Shown here: positions 11,111 through 21,870 of the stretch, piece after piece
How the letters are laid out: each line of letters begins with the position of its first letter
How positions within the stretch are numbered: the stretch's first letter is position 1
Source: Notospermus geniculatus
Taxonomy: Eukaryota; Nemertea; Pilidiophora; Heteronemertea; Lineidae
Direction of reading: 5' to 3'
DNA length: 64,000 nt
Assembly: GCA_002633025.1 (NCBI GenBank)
Contig: NMRB01000627.1
Span: 249,142-313,141, forward strand
Translations under genes and position numbers: made by a program
The notes under the pieces: model-generated
The model's input: only the letters and a program-made list of their open reading frames with translations
Database searches by the model: none
What the model was told of the DNA's origin: nothing

Positions 11111-11486
11111 CATCGCAACTTTTCATCATATGCAACTTCATTCAACTTGTTGCATAAATCTGATGAGATGAAAAATTTCATCAAAGTTGCATGTGTAAAC
11201 GGGCATGCAACTTGTTGCAAAATTAGGATCCAGATCCTATTTTCTGGTGAAGTTGCAACAAGTTGCACGTCGCTGGCCAATGAGAATACAGCAAAAAATC
11301 ATGTGACGTCTACTAAAGCCAAAATGGCTGCCGAACAAAGGATTCCCGCCAAAATTCCTGCAATGTTGCGAACTTCTGCAACTTATCGCACTGAATGTTG
11401 CCATGTGTAAACGTCACAGGTAAATTGCAACAAGTTGCAGATTGCAGCAACTTGCAACTTGGTGCAACGTAGTGTAAACCGGCCTT
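11111..11486. repeat. Word-iterated foldback, family P (GCAACTTG), copy 1
   Basis: GCAACTTGTTGC and its inverse recur many times, with AGGATCCAGATCCT near the middle and GTGTAAAC words next to the ends. The right end reads AGTGTAAACCGGCC. The same element occurs in reverse at 58248-58612. Confidence 0.8.
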
Positions 11487-11800
11487 TACGAGCAGTATTT
11501 GAAAATGTCCCTCTAAAAACCTGGATGTTGTATAAAGATGTAACACTTTTGATCAAAGAAAGTCTTTGATAAACAACATCCCATTGATTAGGGCCTAGCC
11601 TATTCCTTTACATATACAACTTTTAATAAGGCCGATGAAGGAGTGAACAACTATTTACGTGTACATGTATATGTTTTGATACTCCTACATGTACATGTAC
11701 AACCCACCAATAAAAAGTGTTACATCCTTATTGGACTCGGAGTGGACGCGCGTGAGACAGCCTCTTTAAGCAGCGATGGAAGCTGGTAAGTTTCCATAAT

Positions 11801-11955
11801 AGGGAGGTTTATAAATCAACGATAAACGAAAACGTTAACGACAACGTAATTTTCATACTACATTCAGATTTTACATGTACGGTATATTCATTTTCGGTAC
11901 AAAAATAACGTTGTCGTTAACGTTAACGTTTATCGTTTGATTTCTAAACCTCCCT
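11801..11955. repeat. Foldback family A (copy 2)
   Basis: Ends AGGGAGGTTTATAAATC and GATTTCTAAACCTCCCT; inner arms ACGTTAACGACAACGT. The spacer is longer than in copy 1 and contains ATTCATTTTCGGTAC. Confidence 0.85.
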
Positions 11956-12100
11956 AATGTTTTATCTGAGACGATTACTTTGATTACGACTTGTATCAAT
12001 CTTATCACATACTATAGACGCAATGAGCATGTTACCTCCGTTGCTTCGAAGTAACTGACTATCATCTGGAAATTAAAAATTCAAGAGTGCAGCTTTATTG

Positions 12101-12187
12101 CATCCGGAAGAAATCAGGTGCTCTTAGCATCGTTCACGCACACGGTCCGAACGTGGAAGCGATGATAAGAGGACCTGATTTCTTCAG
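12101..12187. repeat. Short foldback
   Basis: Arms CATCCGGAAGAAATCAGGTG and ACCTGATTTCTTCAGGATG pair across a short centre around CACACGGTCCG. Confidence 0.6.
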
Positions 12188-12519
12188 GATGACTTTATTA
12201 AGGCAGTAACGAGGCGGTCAAGGGGGCCGATGGTAATGCTGAAGGAATGAAAGGTTCTTAATATCAGACGGCCGCTGGCTCGAGACTTGGCAAACTGAAA
12301 ATTAATCTGTCTCAAGTCCAGCCGGGACCTCGTCATGTGTTTAGACGTTGATAAGGACTACCACATCGCCATAAGGACCAATACTGCAGAAAACACCTAC
12401 CGGACTGTATAAAAGAAAGGCTCCAAGTAAGATTATTTTTAGGAGGACTGGACTAGCTGCCTTCATGATCTGAAAAAAAACGCCGTGTTTTTTCCCAAGC
12501 AGCAAAGCAAGATTAGTAT

Positions 12520-12647
12520 AGAGTTTTCGCAAAGCCCCCGAAACGCCAACGCCAATATCTGTCCTTCTGTTCGGTGCTCTCTTCGTGGCATCGAACAATG
12601 GGTTTGGTGTTCGTGCTGGCGTTTCAGGGGCTTTGCGAAAACTCCCT
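12520..12647. repeat. Foldback family C (copy 1)
   Basis: Ends AGAGTTTTCGCAAAGCCC and GGGCTTTGCGAAAACTCCCT. The inner arms read CGAAACGCCAACGCC and GTTCGGTGCTCTCTTCGTGG. Copies lie at 29215-29336, 29519-29644 and 31798-31927. Confidence 0.85.
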
Positions 12648-13338
12648 ATTATCAGCGTTTACGCGAGATAAAAAAATATTTAGCCCTTTAAAGGTTTGGT
12701 CAGCAAAAAGTAGATATTTTGGTACTAGTGCAAGAAGACACAGCATTTCAAAAATTGCTCTGCTTCTGAGACGTAGAGGAGACCGGGGCCCGTATTCTAG
12801 AAGCCTCCTTAAAGCTGAACTGCATGAACAAAAACACCACAGCGCCGCAGTATGGTGGTCTACAGAAGTGCAAACGCCCTTCGAAACACCTCCAGAACAT
12901 GATAGACCACCAGCGTATTTGGTGGCGCCACTGTATTCAATCTCAGGCTTTCTATCGAGACACATCAAGAGATAGTGTCCAAGTGACAGAGCCTGGGTAG
13001 AGTTAGTACAATCCGTAGGAACTTGAGCATGAGGTTGGCCAGGGTTCTTTAGTGCTTGCGCGCAGTCAAAATATGTGGTACAATGGCAATAACTTCGGCA
13101 TCAACAAATAATACACCACTCGTCTGAGTTTCAGAAACTCAATTTGGTATAATTGCAAACATGTTGCACATAAATCTTATTTTATTTCTTTTGCCATAGT
13201 TTTGTTATTTGAATATATTTTCACAGAAACGCAATGTACTTGATATGAGCAATAATGCATACATGACTCGCGCGATGTGTGTGTATTTGGAGAAAGAATA
13301 TTTAATTGATTGCGGTAATTATGACCAAAGGGATAAAA
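12648..13338. other. Intron with a SINE-body fragment, no gene seen
   Basis: Bases 12786-12950 resemble the body of the SINE at 62787-63065 (AAAGCTGAACTGCATGAAC, then TGCAAACGCCCTTCGAAACA), following a GGGCCCGTATTCTAGAAGCC end. The tRNA-like head is missing. The remainder up to the gap shows nothing I can name. Confidence 0.5.
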
Positions 13339-14333
13339 NNNNNNNNNNNNNNNNNNNNNNNNNNNNNNNNNNNNNNNNNNNNNNNNNNNNNNNNNNNNNN
13401 NNNNNNNNNNNNNNNNNNNNNNNNNNNNNNNNNNNNNNNNNNNNNNNNNNNNNNNNNNNNNNNNNNNNNNNNNNNNNNNNNNNNNNNNNNNNNNNNNNNN
13501 NNNNNNNNNNNNNNNNNNNNNNNNNNNNNNNNNNNNNNNNNNNNNNNNNNNNNNNNNNNNNNNNNNNNNNNNNNNNNNNNNNNNNNNNNNNNNNNNNNNN
13601 NNNNNNNNNNNNNNNNNNNNNNNNNNNNNNNNNNNNNNNNNNNNNNNNNNNNNNNNNNNNNNNNNNNNNNNNNNNNNNNNNNNNNNNNNNNNNNNNNNNN
13701 NNNNNNNNNNNNNNNNNNNNNNNNNNNNNNNNNNNNNNNNNNNNNNNNNNNNNNNNNNNNNNNNNNNNNNNNNNNNNNNNNNNNNNNNNNNNNNNNNNNN
13801 NNNNNNNNNNNNNNNNNNNNNNNNNNNNNNNNNNNNNNNNNNNNNNNNNNNNNNNNNNNNNNNNNNNNNNNNNNNNNNNNNNNNNNNNNNNNNNNNNNNN
13901 NNNNNNNNNNNNNNNNNNNNNNNNNNNNNNNNNNNNNNNNNNNNNNNNNNNNNNNNNNNNNNNNNNNNNNNNNNNNNNNNNNNNNNNNNNNNNNNNNNNN
14001 NNNNNNNNNNNNNNNNNNNNNNNNNNNNNNNNNNNNNNNNNNNNNNNNNNNNNNNNNNNNNNNNNNNNNNNNNNNNNNNNNNNNNNNNNNNNNNNNNNNN
14101 NNNNNNNNNNNNNNNNNNNNNNNNNNNNNNNNNNNNNNNNNNNNNNNNNNNNNNNNNNNNNNNNNNNNNNNNNNNNNNNNNNNNNNNNNNNNNNNNNNNN
14201 NNNNNNNNNNNNNNNNNNNNNNNNNNNNNNNNNNNNNNNNNNNNNNNNNNNNNNNNNNNNNNNNNNNNNNNNNNNNNNNNNNNNNNNNNNNNNNNNNNNN
14301 NNNNNNNNNNNNNNNNNNNNNNNNNNNNNNNNN
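13339..14333. other. Assembly gap (995 N)
   Basis: This is a run of N with no sequence information. Open frames crossing it are meaningless. The partner of block A bases 740-1728, including any second exon 4, would fall here. Isolated N also occur at 3728-3729, 17253 and 58239, the first two next to poly-G runs. Confidence 0.99.
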
Positions 14334-14337
14334 TTAC

Positions 14338-14467
14338 CTCTGTTGTATCCTCCTTGCATTTAGATGAACCAGCGAAGACATTTGTTCCCATATCTGACGA
14401 CCCCGGTGAGCTCGGGCATTGATTGATGTCCACTTTTTGTAGTTCTATATCTATACCGCTTGTCCCC
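14338..14467 (-). CDS. GPR158-like: Exon 3, copy B: Cache-to-EGF linker
   Basis: This 130-base exon starts after GATGCAG (first base 14467) and ends at GAG|GTAA (last base 14338), just four bases from the N gap. It completes the Lys codon left open by exon 2 and encodes 43 residues, including GIDIELQKVDINQCP and SSKCKEDTTE. The DINQCP and KxxTTE pattern is characteristic of the start of the Cys-rich/EGF-like module in GPR158/179. It is base-for-base identical to copy A (1732-1861) as far as I can read. It ends on a codon boundary and so could join exon 4 in frame. Any copy of exon 4 belonging to this block would fall inside or left of the gap, and none is visible. Confidence 0.82.
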
Positions 14468-15023
14468 CTGCATCAAAAACAGGTGATAGATTACTCGATG
14501 TGGCAGAGGTGGGGGTAATGACTATCAGGTAGAAGGAAGGGAAGACAGCTACTTTGATGCTTAGCCTGAGAATGTGCCGTGTAAGCTGTTCTGGCTTTGG
14601 GCAAGGTTACTTTAGTACGGAATTCACATCCGATTTGACCAGAAAGCAGGCCTATCAACTTTATGGAATTTTGACCAGTCAGTTTGATCACATAATCTGC
14701 ATGTATCAACCCTCAACTACCACGACAAACCTTAAGGACTGCTCCAAGTGAGCGTTTTCTCATGAGAGTTGGCTCTCTTTGGGCAATTTAGCCATGGAAA
14801 ATAAAATTGCCGGTGTAACATCTGCCGTGTTCCCCATCTGAGAGTGTTTCCCTCCTATTGTCTGACGGAATAAGCGGCGACTTGACAATCGGGGACACAC
14901 AGAGAAACATGTCGATCTATCTGCCAGTGTTTCCCAAACAATGGGAGGGGGGACACACTCACCCACAGAAACACTGGCAGATATAACACCTGTAGTCGTG
15001 TTTCGGTCACTGGTCAAGGCGTA

Positions 15024-15298
15024 CACTGTTAGAAATTTTTGTAATATTTTTACAGAAATTGCCTGCAGCAGAGTTTCAGGAACTTCTGTAAATTTACATA
15101 TGGTGTGATTTATGTTTTCCTGTATTAGTTGGACTCAATTGGACTGTCCAGAATGATGCTTTCTGAGAACGGATGAAAAAATAATTTGGTCAGCCTCCAG
15201 TCAAGTCTGTGTTTATTTCAGTCTGTAATTTTACAGATCACGTCCTGAAACTCTGCTGCAGGAATTTTCTGTAAAATCCTCTGTTTTTTCTAACAGTG
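15024..15298. mobile_element. TA-flanked foldback inserted only in block B (Tc1/mariner-like MITE)
   Basis: Terminal repeats CACTGTTAGAAA and TTTCTAACAGTG are flanked on both sides by TA (15022-15023, 15299-15300). The inner arms pair over CTGCAGCAGAGTTTCAGG. Block A has the uninterrupted sequence CAAGGCGTAAGCC at 2438-2448. A diverged relative lies at about 61150-61225. TA duplication is typical of Tc1/mariner; no transposase is encoded. Confidence 0.85.
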
Positions 15299-15303
15299 TA
15301 AGC

Positions 15304-15463
15304 CAGGGGCGGATCCACGATTTGGGAAAAGAGGGGGCGCCCTGTGTTCGGAACATTAAAATTTGCACCAAGTTCCAGAATTTCACGGTCAATTTAACAG
15401 ATTGGTTGAACAAGGGGGGGGGGCGTACGCCGGGTGCACCCCTCCCCCTTGGATACGCGCCTG
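15304..15463. repeat. GC-ended inverted repeat (GGATCC type), block B
   Basis: This is the counterpart of 2455-2602, with ends CAGGGGCGGATCCACG and TTGGATACGCGCCTG. The poly-G tract before the right end has moved relative to block A. Confidence 0.65.
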
Positions 15464-15485
15464 TAGTCGTCAGCAGGAAGCCAAA

Positions 15486-15585
15486 AGTGAGGTTTCGCTA
15501 GCGCCCGGTTAGGCCCTACGACGACGTTTATCGGAATAGATAAACGTCGTCGTAGGGCCTAACCGGGCGCTTGCGAAACCTCACT
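15486..15585. repeat. Foldback family D (copy 1), absent from block A
   Basis: Ends AGTGAGGTTTCGCTAGCGCC and GGCGCTTGCGAAACCTCACT. The arms pair over AGGCCCTACGACGACGTTTA, with almost no spacer. Block A reads AGCCAATAACGG here without an insert. Other copies are at 34193-34312 and 37993-38112. Confidence 0.88.
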
Positions 15586-15723
15586 ATTAACGGTGAATTG
15601 CCCACTGAGAGAAGCAGACTCATCGTGCATACACCGAGGGAATGGTGTGAAATGGAACTGTACAAGGCCCTGTTCCAGCAAGACAACAGGCCTCAAGATG
15701 AGATTAAATGGCTTTCAGCTGTA

Positions 15724-15858
15724 TTAGGACCGTATGCGCGGGTCGGACTTTGGCCACACTTTCATTAAAGTCTTACTTTTCTCAATGCTTGAAGCAAAGA
15801 GAAAGTCTAACTTAAGGAATACTTTAGGCTAAAGTCCGACCCGTGCATACAGCCCTAA
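15724..15858. repeat. Foldback present only in block B
   Basis: Arms TTAGGACCGTATGCGCGGG and the inverse CCCGTGCATACAGCCCTAA, with inner GTCGGACTTTGG/CTAAAGTCCGAC. The corresponding part of block A (about 2775-2790) lacks it. Confidence 0.75.
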
Positions 15859-15895
15859 GAAGCTTCCTTAACACTGAGGTTTGTCTTTAGCTAAT

Positions 15896-16029
15896 AGGGA
15901 GGTTGATCAGCGACTTATCACGAATCCTTATACGTATACGGATCGAAATGTACACAAACTGTGTCCTCATACAGAATTCTATCAGTATACGTATACGGAT
16001 TGTGATAAGTCGCTGATCTCAACCTCCCT
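15896..16029. repeat. Foldback family E (block B)
   Basis: Same element and position as 2824-2965, with small changes in the centre. Confidence 0.85.
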
Positions 16030-16478
16030 ATTGTCTGCAGGGTAGAATACAAAAGCTTAAAGTGGACCTCGGAGACAAGGAGGATTCTAGATTACGGGCC
16101 TTTATGCAAGCAATTATATCGGTGATGATCGATAAGCTGAGAAATTGTTAAGACGCCCACATTTTACACTTATATAGCCTAACATTAGGGAACGACAATT
16201 GACAACACCGTGACATTAATCGTATCATAATTGCGTCGTTTAACGCTATCGACTATCGCGGAGAAATAATGTGTTACCCCGTTGAGAAAATGAATGACGA
16301 CGATTTACGGATTTATGGGTTTTTTAAAGAATCTAGAGGTACGTGACAACATACGCCAGATGTAGTTGTGTCGGATAATCGAATATCTGATAGATTGTTA
16401 TTGCAAATAAAGGAAAACTGATTCTCATCATAATGTCACATGGTGTGCAATGTACTCAGCATGTAATGAGTTTTCTAA

Positions 16479-17195
16479 AGGGGGGTTTACACGGCTCAAC
16501 ACGTTGAACGCTGTTGAACGTCAAAAGTTGTTGAACGTTGTTGAAAGCTGTTGAACCGTCTAACCCCCCCCCCCCTTCAACACGTTTCAACAGGTCTTTC
16601 AACAGCTTTCAAAAATAGGAACATGTTCCTATTTCTGAAAACCTGTTGAACGCTGTTGAAAGGCCGTGTTGAAAGGTGTTGAAAGGGGTTTACACGCTTT
16701 AACAGGTTTCAACAACGTTCAACAGCGTTCAACATTCAAGAGCTTTCAACAGATGTTGAACCGTCTAAACCCCCCTTTGAAAGGTATTGAATGTTGAAAG
16801 CTGTTGAACGTTGTTGAAACCTGTTGAACCGTCTAAATGACTTTTGTCATCCGCTTTCAACACAGCCTTCAACAGCTTTCAACAAGTTGCCAGAAATAGG
16901 AACATGAAGCTATTTTGGCAACTTGTCGAAAGCGCTGTTGAAAAGGGTGTTCAAGGCCTCCATACACTAAATGACAAACGTCGAAATTAGTCGCTACAAC
17001 TGTCCGTTTCACAATACTTTTTGTGGAAACGTTCCATAAATGTTAAAACCTTCTGACACTTTTGTGGAGTATTTCAACATGTCGCCAGATCAAGTGCTGT
17101 CGAACTGACCATAGCTTCGACTAATTTCGACTTTTGTCATTCAGTGTATGGAGGCCTTAAGACGGTTCAACAGCTTTCAACAACGTTCAACACAA
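16479..17195. repeat. Word-iterated foldback, family G, block B (expanded)
   Basis: TTCAACA/TGTTGAA words fill both arms. Compared with block A the element is more than doubled and carries a nested foldback at 16953-17158. That nested element has AAGGCCTCCATACACT ends and inner TCGAAATTAGTCG. Poly-C at about 16563 and poly-G at about 17230 lie nearby. Confidence 0.75.
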
Positions 17196-17505
17196 TTCGA
17201 GACTGACGGGCACCCGGGTTTTGCGCGTGGGGGGGGGGGGGGGGGAAAGCACNTGAAAGCACTATCCGAATGACAGCTCTGCCAATTGCTCTATTAATTA
17301 AGTCATTTCTTACTACGCTTGTGAAGAGTGGTCCGAGGTCCACGTTTTCATTGGCTGGTGCAGGTAAAATCACCACCGTGATTTACGTCGGTCTAAAAGT
17401 CGTCTCCTGAACGATAGACTAGTACCAAAATGCCCACACTAGGCGACATCATATTTATACCGTTCAAAGTAAGTACGCGTATTATTGTTAGTATAGATCA
17501 AATTT

Positions 17506-17642
17506 GCAAGCGCCATCTTGTCAAGAATTAGGTCATCACCATGGAAATTCTTTCCTCGACTGACGATTGGTTCTGCCATCCCCAGAGGGGGAAATCACCA
17601 TGACGTCACCGTTGACCTAATATTGGCAAGATGGCTGCTTGG
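17506..17642. repeat. Foldback family K (block B)
   Basis: Equivalent of 3961-4096, again ending about 25 bases from the exon 2 donor. Confidence 0.8.
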
Positions 17643-17666
17643 GAAACTCATCCATAAGTCACATAC

Positions 17667-17853
17667 TTAAAATGGAAGTTCCCTTTTTCGTCTACTCCAA
17701 AGAAAGGCACACTGTAGGTCATCATCCAAATGTTTCCTCCTCCGCAGTCAAAGTAAGGCAATGTCCAATGACCATCTTCGTAACGAACCGTCAGACTCCG
17801 GTCGATTTGTACAGGTCCTAGTGACGTCGGGCTGATACGCATGCTCTCTTCAC
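17667..17853 (-). CDS. GPR158-like: Exon 2, copy B: C-terminal half of Cache domain
   Basis: This 187-base exon lies between a TTTTAG acceptor (first exon base 17853) and an AA|GTATGT donor (intron from 17666). It completes a Gly codon begun by exon 1. It then encodes EESMRISPTS near its start, DGHWTLPYFDCGGGNIWMM in the middle and YSVPFFGVDEKGNFHF at the end. The WTLPYFDC...YSVPFFG pattern is a hallmark of the GPR158/179 Cache region. Compared with copy A at 4122-4308 I see three base differences, all synonymous (Tyr TAC/TAT, Thr ACA/ACG, Pro CCT/CCG). Because 187 is not a multiple of three, including both copies would shift the frame. This is the copy nearer exon 1. It could be a real alternative exon or the second haplotype in a misassembly. 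Confidence 0.82.
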
Positions 17854-17952
17854 CTAAAATGAGAATCAGAAAAGTTGACCAGAATTTGGAAATATTATTT
17901 AGTGCTCAGTGATGGTGGCACGATCTATGGGATATCATGCATTCAGGAAAAT

Positions 17953-18349
17953 AGCGAGGTTTCGCAAATCTGACGAAACGCGAAGTACGAAATACGAAAT
18001 TCAATTTCATTTCCAGGACCTAATGTATTTCTGGAGATGGTTGGTACCACAAATGTCCCTGCTGCCAGTGCGTCTTTTAGCATAACATGTAGGACCGAGA
18101 GAGTTATGGTGCATCTTGAATTTTTAAATTTCTAGTTCGTAGCTACGAAGTGGAAATGAAAGATAAATTTCAAAGTTTAATATACATCGTAACTCTATCG
18201 GTCTAACGTATACGCTAAAAGACGCTCTTGCAGCAGGCGATATTTGTGGTACCAGCTACATGTATATCCTGAAATACATTACGTCATGGAAATGAAGTCC
18301 AATTTCGTATTTCGTACTTCGTTTTTCGTCAGATTTGCGAAACCTCGCT
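17953..18349. repeat. Foldback family B (copy 3, block B)
   Basis: Equivalent of 4409-4805, sharing the AGCGAGG and CCTCGCT ends, so the insertion predates the duplication. Confidence 0.9.
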
Positions 18350-19308
18350 AATAAGGAAACCTTGAAGATGAGCCGTCGGGTAGTCAAACGTGTAGGAAAG
18401 GTAAGAATAAATTTTTTATAAAGGTCGACGAATAAACAGCAGAAATAAAAATCATTGGATACTATACAAACATTATCGAGGCTCATCGACAAACAAAAAA
18501 AATCCGCTATTGCGTAAAGTATAAATCTTCGTATGCATCCAGAATTTTTCAAACCGGCGTCATATCTCACAAACTGCCAATGTAATGCTGATCTCGCAAT
18601 ATGGTTTTTTTACACGGACACGCTGCACCAGCTACATGTAATTCTAAAGACATCGGATAACCAGGGGTCGATCGAAAAATATGTCATTCTCATCACTTTA
18701 CAGGTATGTTTACAGGTACAGGTTAGACACGTCAGTAACTTCGATAAAGAACGAAATATAGCAAACAGTTCTGTCACTGCTCGTTGGAAAAAATCTCGCC
18801 CGTTTGTTTGATTGTCTGTGCCTTTATGAAGCGTTTGTCGTGTTTGCCGGAGGCACCTCAACAGTCCCTAATGCTAGATTGATGCCATGGATCTTTCGTG
18901 TTGATACGGTGGAAACGTTCCAACGGAGGTGCTTTTTAGATTTCAGGTAACGACGGAGCATTTGTTCGGTATTAGGCCAAAAAATAAATCATCTGTTTCT
19001 TGTCCAGCTACTCAGCAAATTGATGCAAGCATGCGAATTGTTTTTTATATTCCAATAATTTCTTTTCAGTTATCTTCATGGATGAGGGGAAATATTACCA
19101 GCAAACTATCTCTCTACATGTTTAAAGCACAAGTTTCATGAAAAATCAATATAATTTCAAGTGATGATTAAACATTTCTATGCATTTTATAGAAGGTGCT
19201 GCGGAAGTAAAGTGAGAAAATTTTAAATTGATGAGAAAAAAAATTCGATGCAAAGGGCTCGGGAGTGACGCGGGCGCGGACAAGAAACAGATATACTTTT
19301 TCGGCCTT

Positions 19309-19690
19309 AGTGATGTTTCGCAAATCTGACGAAACACGAAGTACGAAATACGAAGTTCAACTTCATTTGCAGGACCTATTTCTGGAGATGGTTGGTACCA
19401 CAAGTGTCCCTGCTGCCGGTGCGTCTTTTAGCATATTATACCGAGAAAGTTATGGTGCATCTTGAATTTTTAAATTTCCACTTCGTATCTACGAAGGGGA
19501 AACGACAGATAAATTTCAAATTTTAATGTACACCGTAACTCTATCGGTCTAACGCCATACGCTAAACGACGCTCTTGCAGCAGGCGATATTTGTGGTACC
19601 AACCATCTCCTGAAATACATTACGTCGTGGAGATGAAGTCCAGTTTCGTATTTCGTACTTCGTGTTTCGTCAGATTTGCGAAACCTCTCT
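19309..19690. repeat. Foldback family B (copy 4, block B)
   Basis: Equivalent of 5891-6280. The base just left of it is the empty site of the family F element found in block A. Confidence 0.9.
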
Positions 19691-21082
19691 ATTGTGTGAG
19701 GATGGAAACGTTGAAGCCATTACACTCGCAGGCAACTTTCTAATGTAGATTTAAAACAAGCATACCTATTGCGACACTTCCTGACAACAATCGCGACTCT
19801 GAGGCTGTCTAATCGATATTTTTACATCATGTGCTTCGCGCACACCATCACCAACAACTCTTCAATATGTCTGGAAGTATTTTCAAGCGAATGGCGACAG
19901 TTCCTGCCGTGACGGTGAAGTAAATTTACTCGCTAACCCAATACATGTACTTTACTTCACTTCTTCCGTTATGGCAATATTTGTGACGTTGTACGCAGCT
20001 TCAAGTGCCACGTCGAGATGTTAAAAAATATATACTGCGACAAGTGATGCTTGAGTTGACTGGTTTCGTCCAGGTAAAAATCTACTTACTCGAACGTTAT
20101 TTATAAATTGTTAGCGATCCGCGGAAAGGAAGTAATGGTTTCTGGAAAATGTGCTAGCGTTTTTTATCTCCAGCACTTGGCTGGGAATTGAAGTCCGTGA
20201 ACTTTACGGGAGCTGATGTGAACGAGTGGTTGCCCAGGACACAAGCAATGAATTCTATATAGCGTCGTGTTTTTGATTGGTTCCGGTGTCACGTTTTTCA
20301 ATGTGCCAACGTGACATTACAACAGATTGACGGAATAAGGCGCGACTTGACATTGAGCGGCACACAGAGAAACAGTGAGTCAGTTTCCCACTGTGTTCCA
20401 AACAATGGGAGTCACAGAGAAAATGGCTACACTGAAAAACATTACACCTGATCACACTGCAACTGGGATCCGTGTTGCTTGTCGGCCATTTGTATCACGT
20501 GATTGACCGAAAAGCAGCCGATAAAATGGACGACAGGCTGCACATTTCTAGCGATGAGATTGGGAACCATCAGCAGAGTTTAAAGTCTGTCACAAATTTC
20601 TCCGTAGGATGGCTCGACATCACTACATGTACGTCCACTCCGTTCGCACACGGTTTGAGCCCGTTGGGCAAAATTTTCAAGAACGCACTGAGAACTACAT
20701 GTATAGCTCAGTGTGATTGGGGTACACCGTGAAGCACGTACAGCATGCTCGTCCGCAAATACGAAGATGTTGACATTCTTTCTTCGTCAACACTACACTG
20801 CTTCCAGCGAAGTAGAACGAAAAGAATATAGCTGTACCGTCCTCGTAGGCCATGTAGGCGTTTCCTTTTTATCTGAAACGCAACTCTAGGAAGAAACTCT
20901 CCCTCCTCTTTTTTTCACAGCTTCCCGAAACATAGATTAAAAAAATACGTGAAATCTTTTTCATGTACGATAAATTAAAATTCCATGTACCCCGTTTCAT
21001 ACATACTTGTAACTCAGCAAACAGAAAATTTTTATTTTTGAACCTTCTGGTCATGATTTTTTCTGTCCAATTTGAGCTGCTA

Positions 21083-21825
21083 TAGTCTCGCATCACCAGC
21101 CTCTCTCTCTTCAGGAGCGAGTCTGGTAGAACAGACTACAAAATCTTGTTACCGCCAGGTGGCAAGTGTCCAGCTCAGAGCATCCGAATCTGATTGGCCA
21201 ACGGCTGATTAAACATGGCTGTTTGCATAACGCATGATGAACGAACAAGGAACGAAATAGTCCGAGGGAAATGTTACCTTTTTAACACGTTTTATCGTGG
21301 TTTTCACCGAGTGATATGTAGAAGCGATCGAGCCTGGCCGTTTGAGGTGGATCGCCGATGAAATAAAGTGGAATTGTATTGTATAAGGATCGATTTACCG
21401 TCTGGCTGAACTTATACTCCCTGGTCGGAAGTGACCTAATCCATGGCACAAAATGTAAGTCCTATTGTACAATCGGCTTATTCTGGCAATCGATGACCAT
21501 GGATAGTCGTTCCTACCGTGCTAAAAACGTAAATTTTCCCTCAAGACTCATTCGTTCATCATGCGTTTCATGGGCGCAGCCATGTTTAATCAGCCGTTGG
21601 CCAATCAGGGCCCATGTTCCCGAAGCCGTCGTAAGGTTAACGATGTCGTTACCCCATGCATTTTACCAGTTTTAACGACATCGTTAACCTAACGAAAGCT
21701 TCGGGAACATGGGCCCAGATTCGGATGCTCTGAGCTGGACACTCGCCACTTGGCGATAACAAGATTTTGTAGTCTGTTCTACCAGACTTTCTCCTGAAGA
21801 GAGAGAGGCTGGTGACGCGAGACTA
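21083..21825. mobile_element. 743-bp long-arm foldback with 9-base flanks (Mutator-like, inferred), only in block B
   Basis: The terminal arms exceed 100 bases, starting TAGTCTCGCATCACCAGCCT and ending in the inverse. The flanks are GAGCTGCTA (21074-21082) and GAGCAGCTA (21826-21834), nine bases with one mismatch. Block A has an uninterrupted GAGCAGCTAAAGCC. Nine-base duplications and long arms suit Mutator-like elements. There is no transposase gene. A separate foldback, 21608-21716 (GGGCCCATGTTCCCGAAG ends), is nested within. Confidence 0.82.
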
Positions 21826-21870
21826 GAGCAGCTAAAGCCATATCTCATGAATAGTAGTGGTTACACTACA

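Larger units (their letters stand above)
14334..21864. repeat. Direct duplication, block B (contains exons 2 and 3)
   Basis: This is the second copy of block A. It is longer because of insertions absent from A: 15024-15298, 15486-15585, 15724-15858, 16953-17158 and 21083-21825. It begins exactly where the N gap ends, which is a typical place for a haplotype join in a draft assembly. After 21864 the sequence no longer resembles what follows block A, so a simple end-to-end haplotype repeat would also require different foldback insertions at the right edge. Confidence 0.9.

Noticed and set aside
13177-14433. Long open frames on both strands across the N gap
   Set aside because: Almost all residues are unknown because the frame crosses 995 N. 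Only the 43-residue exon 3 part at the right end is real sequence with meaning.
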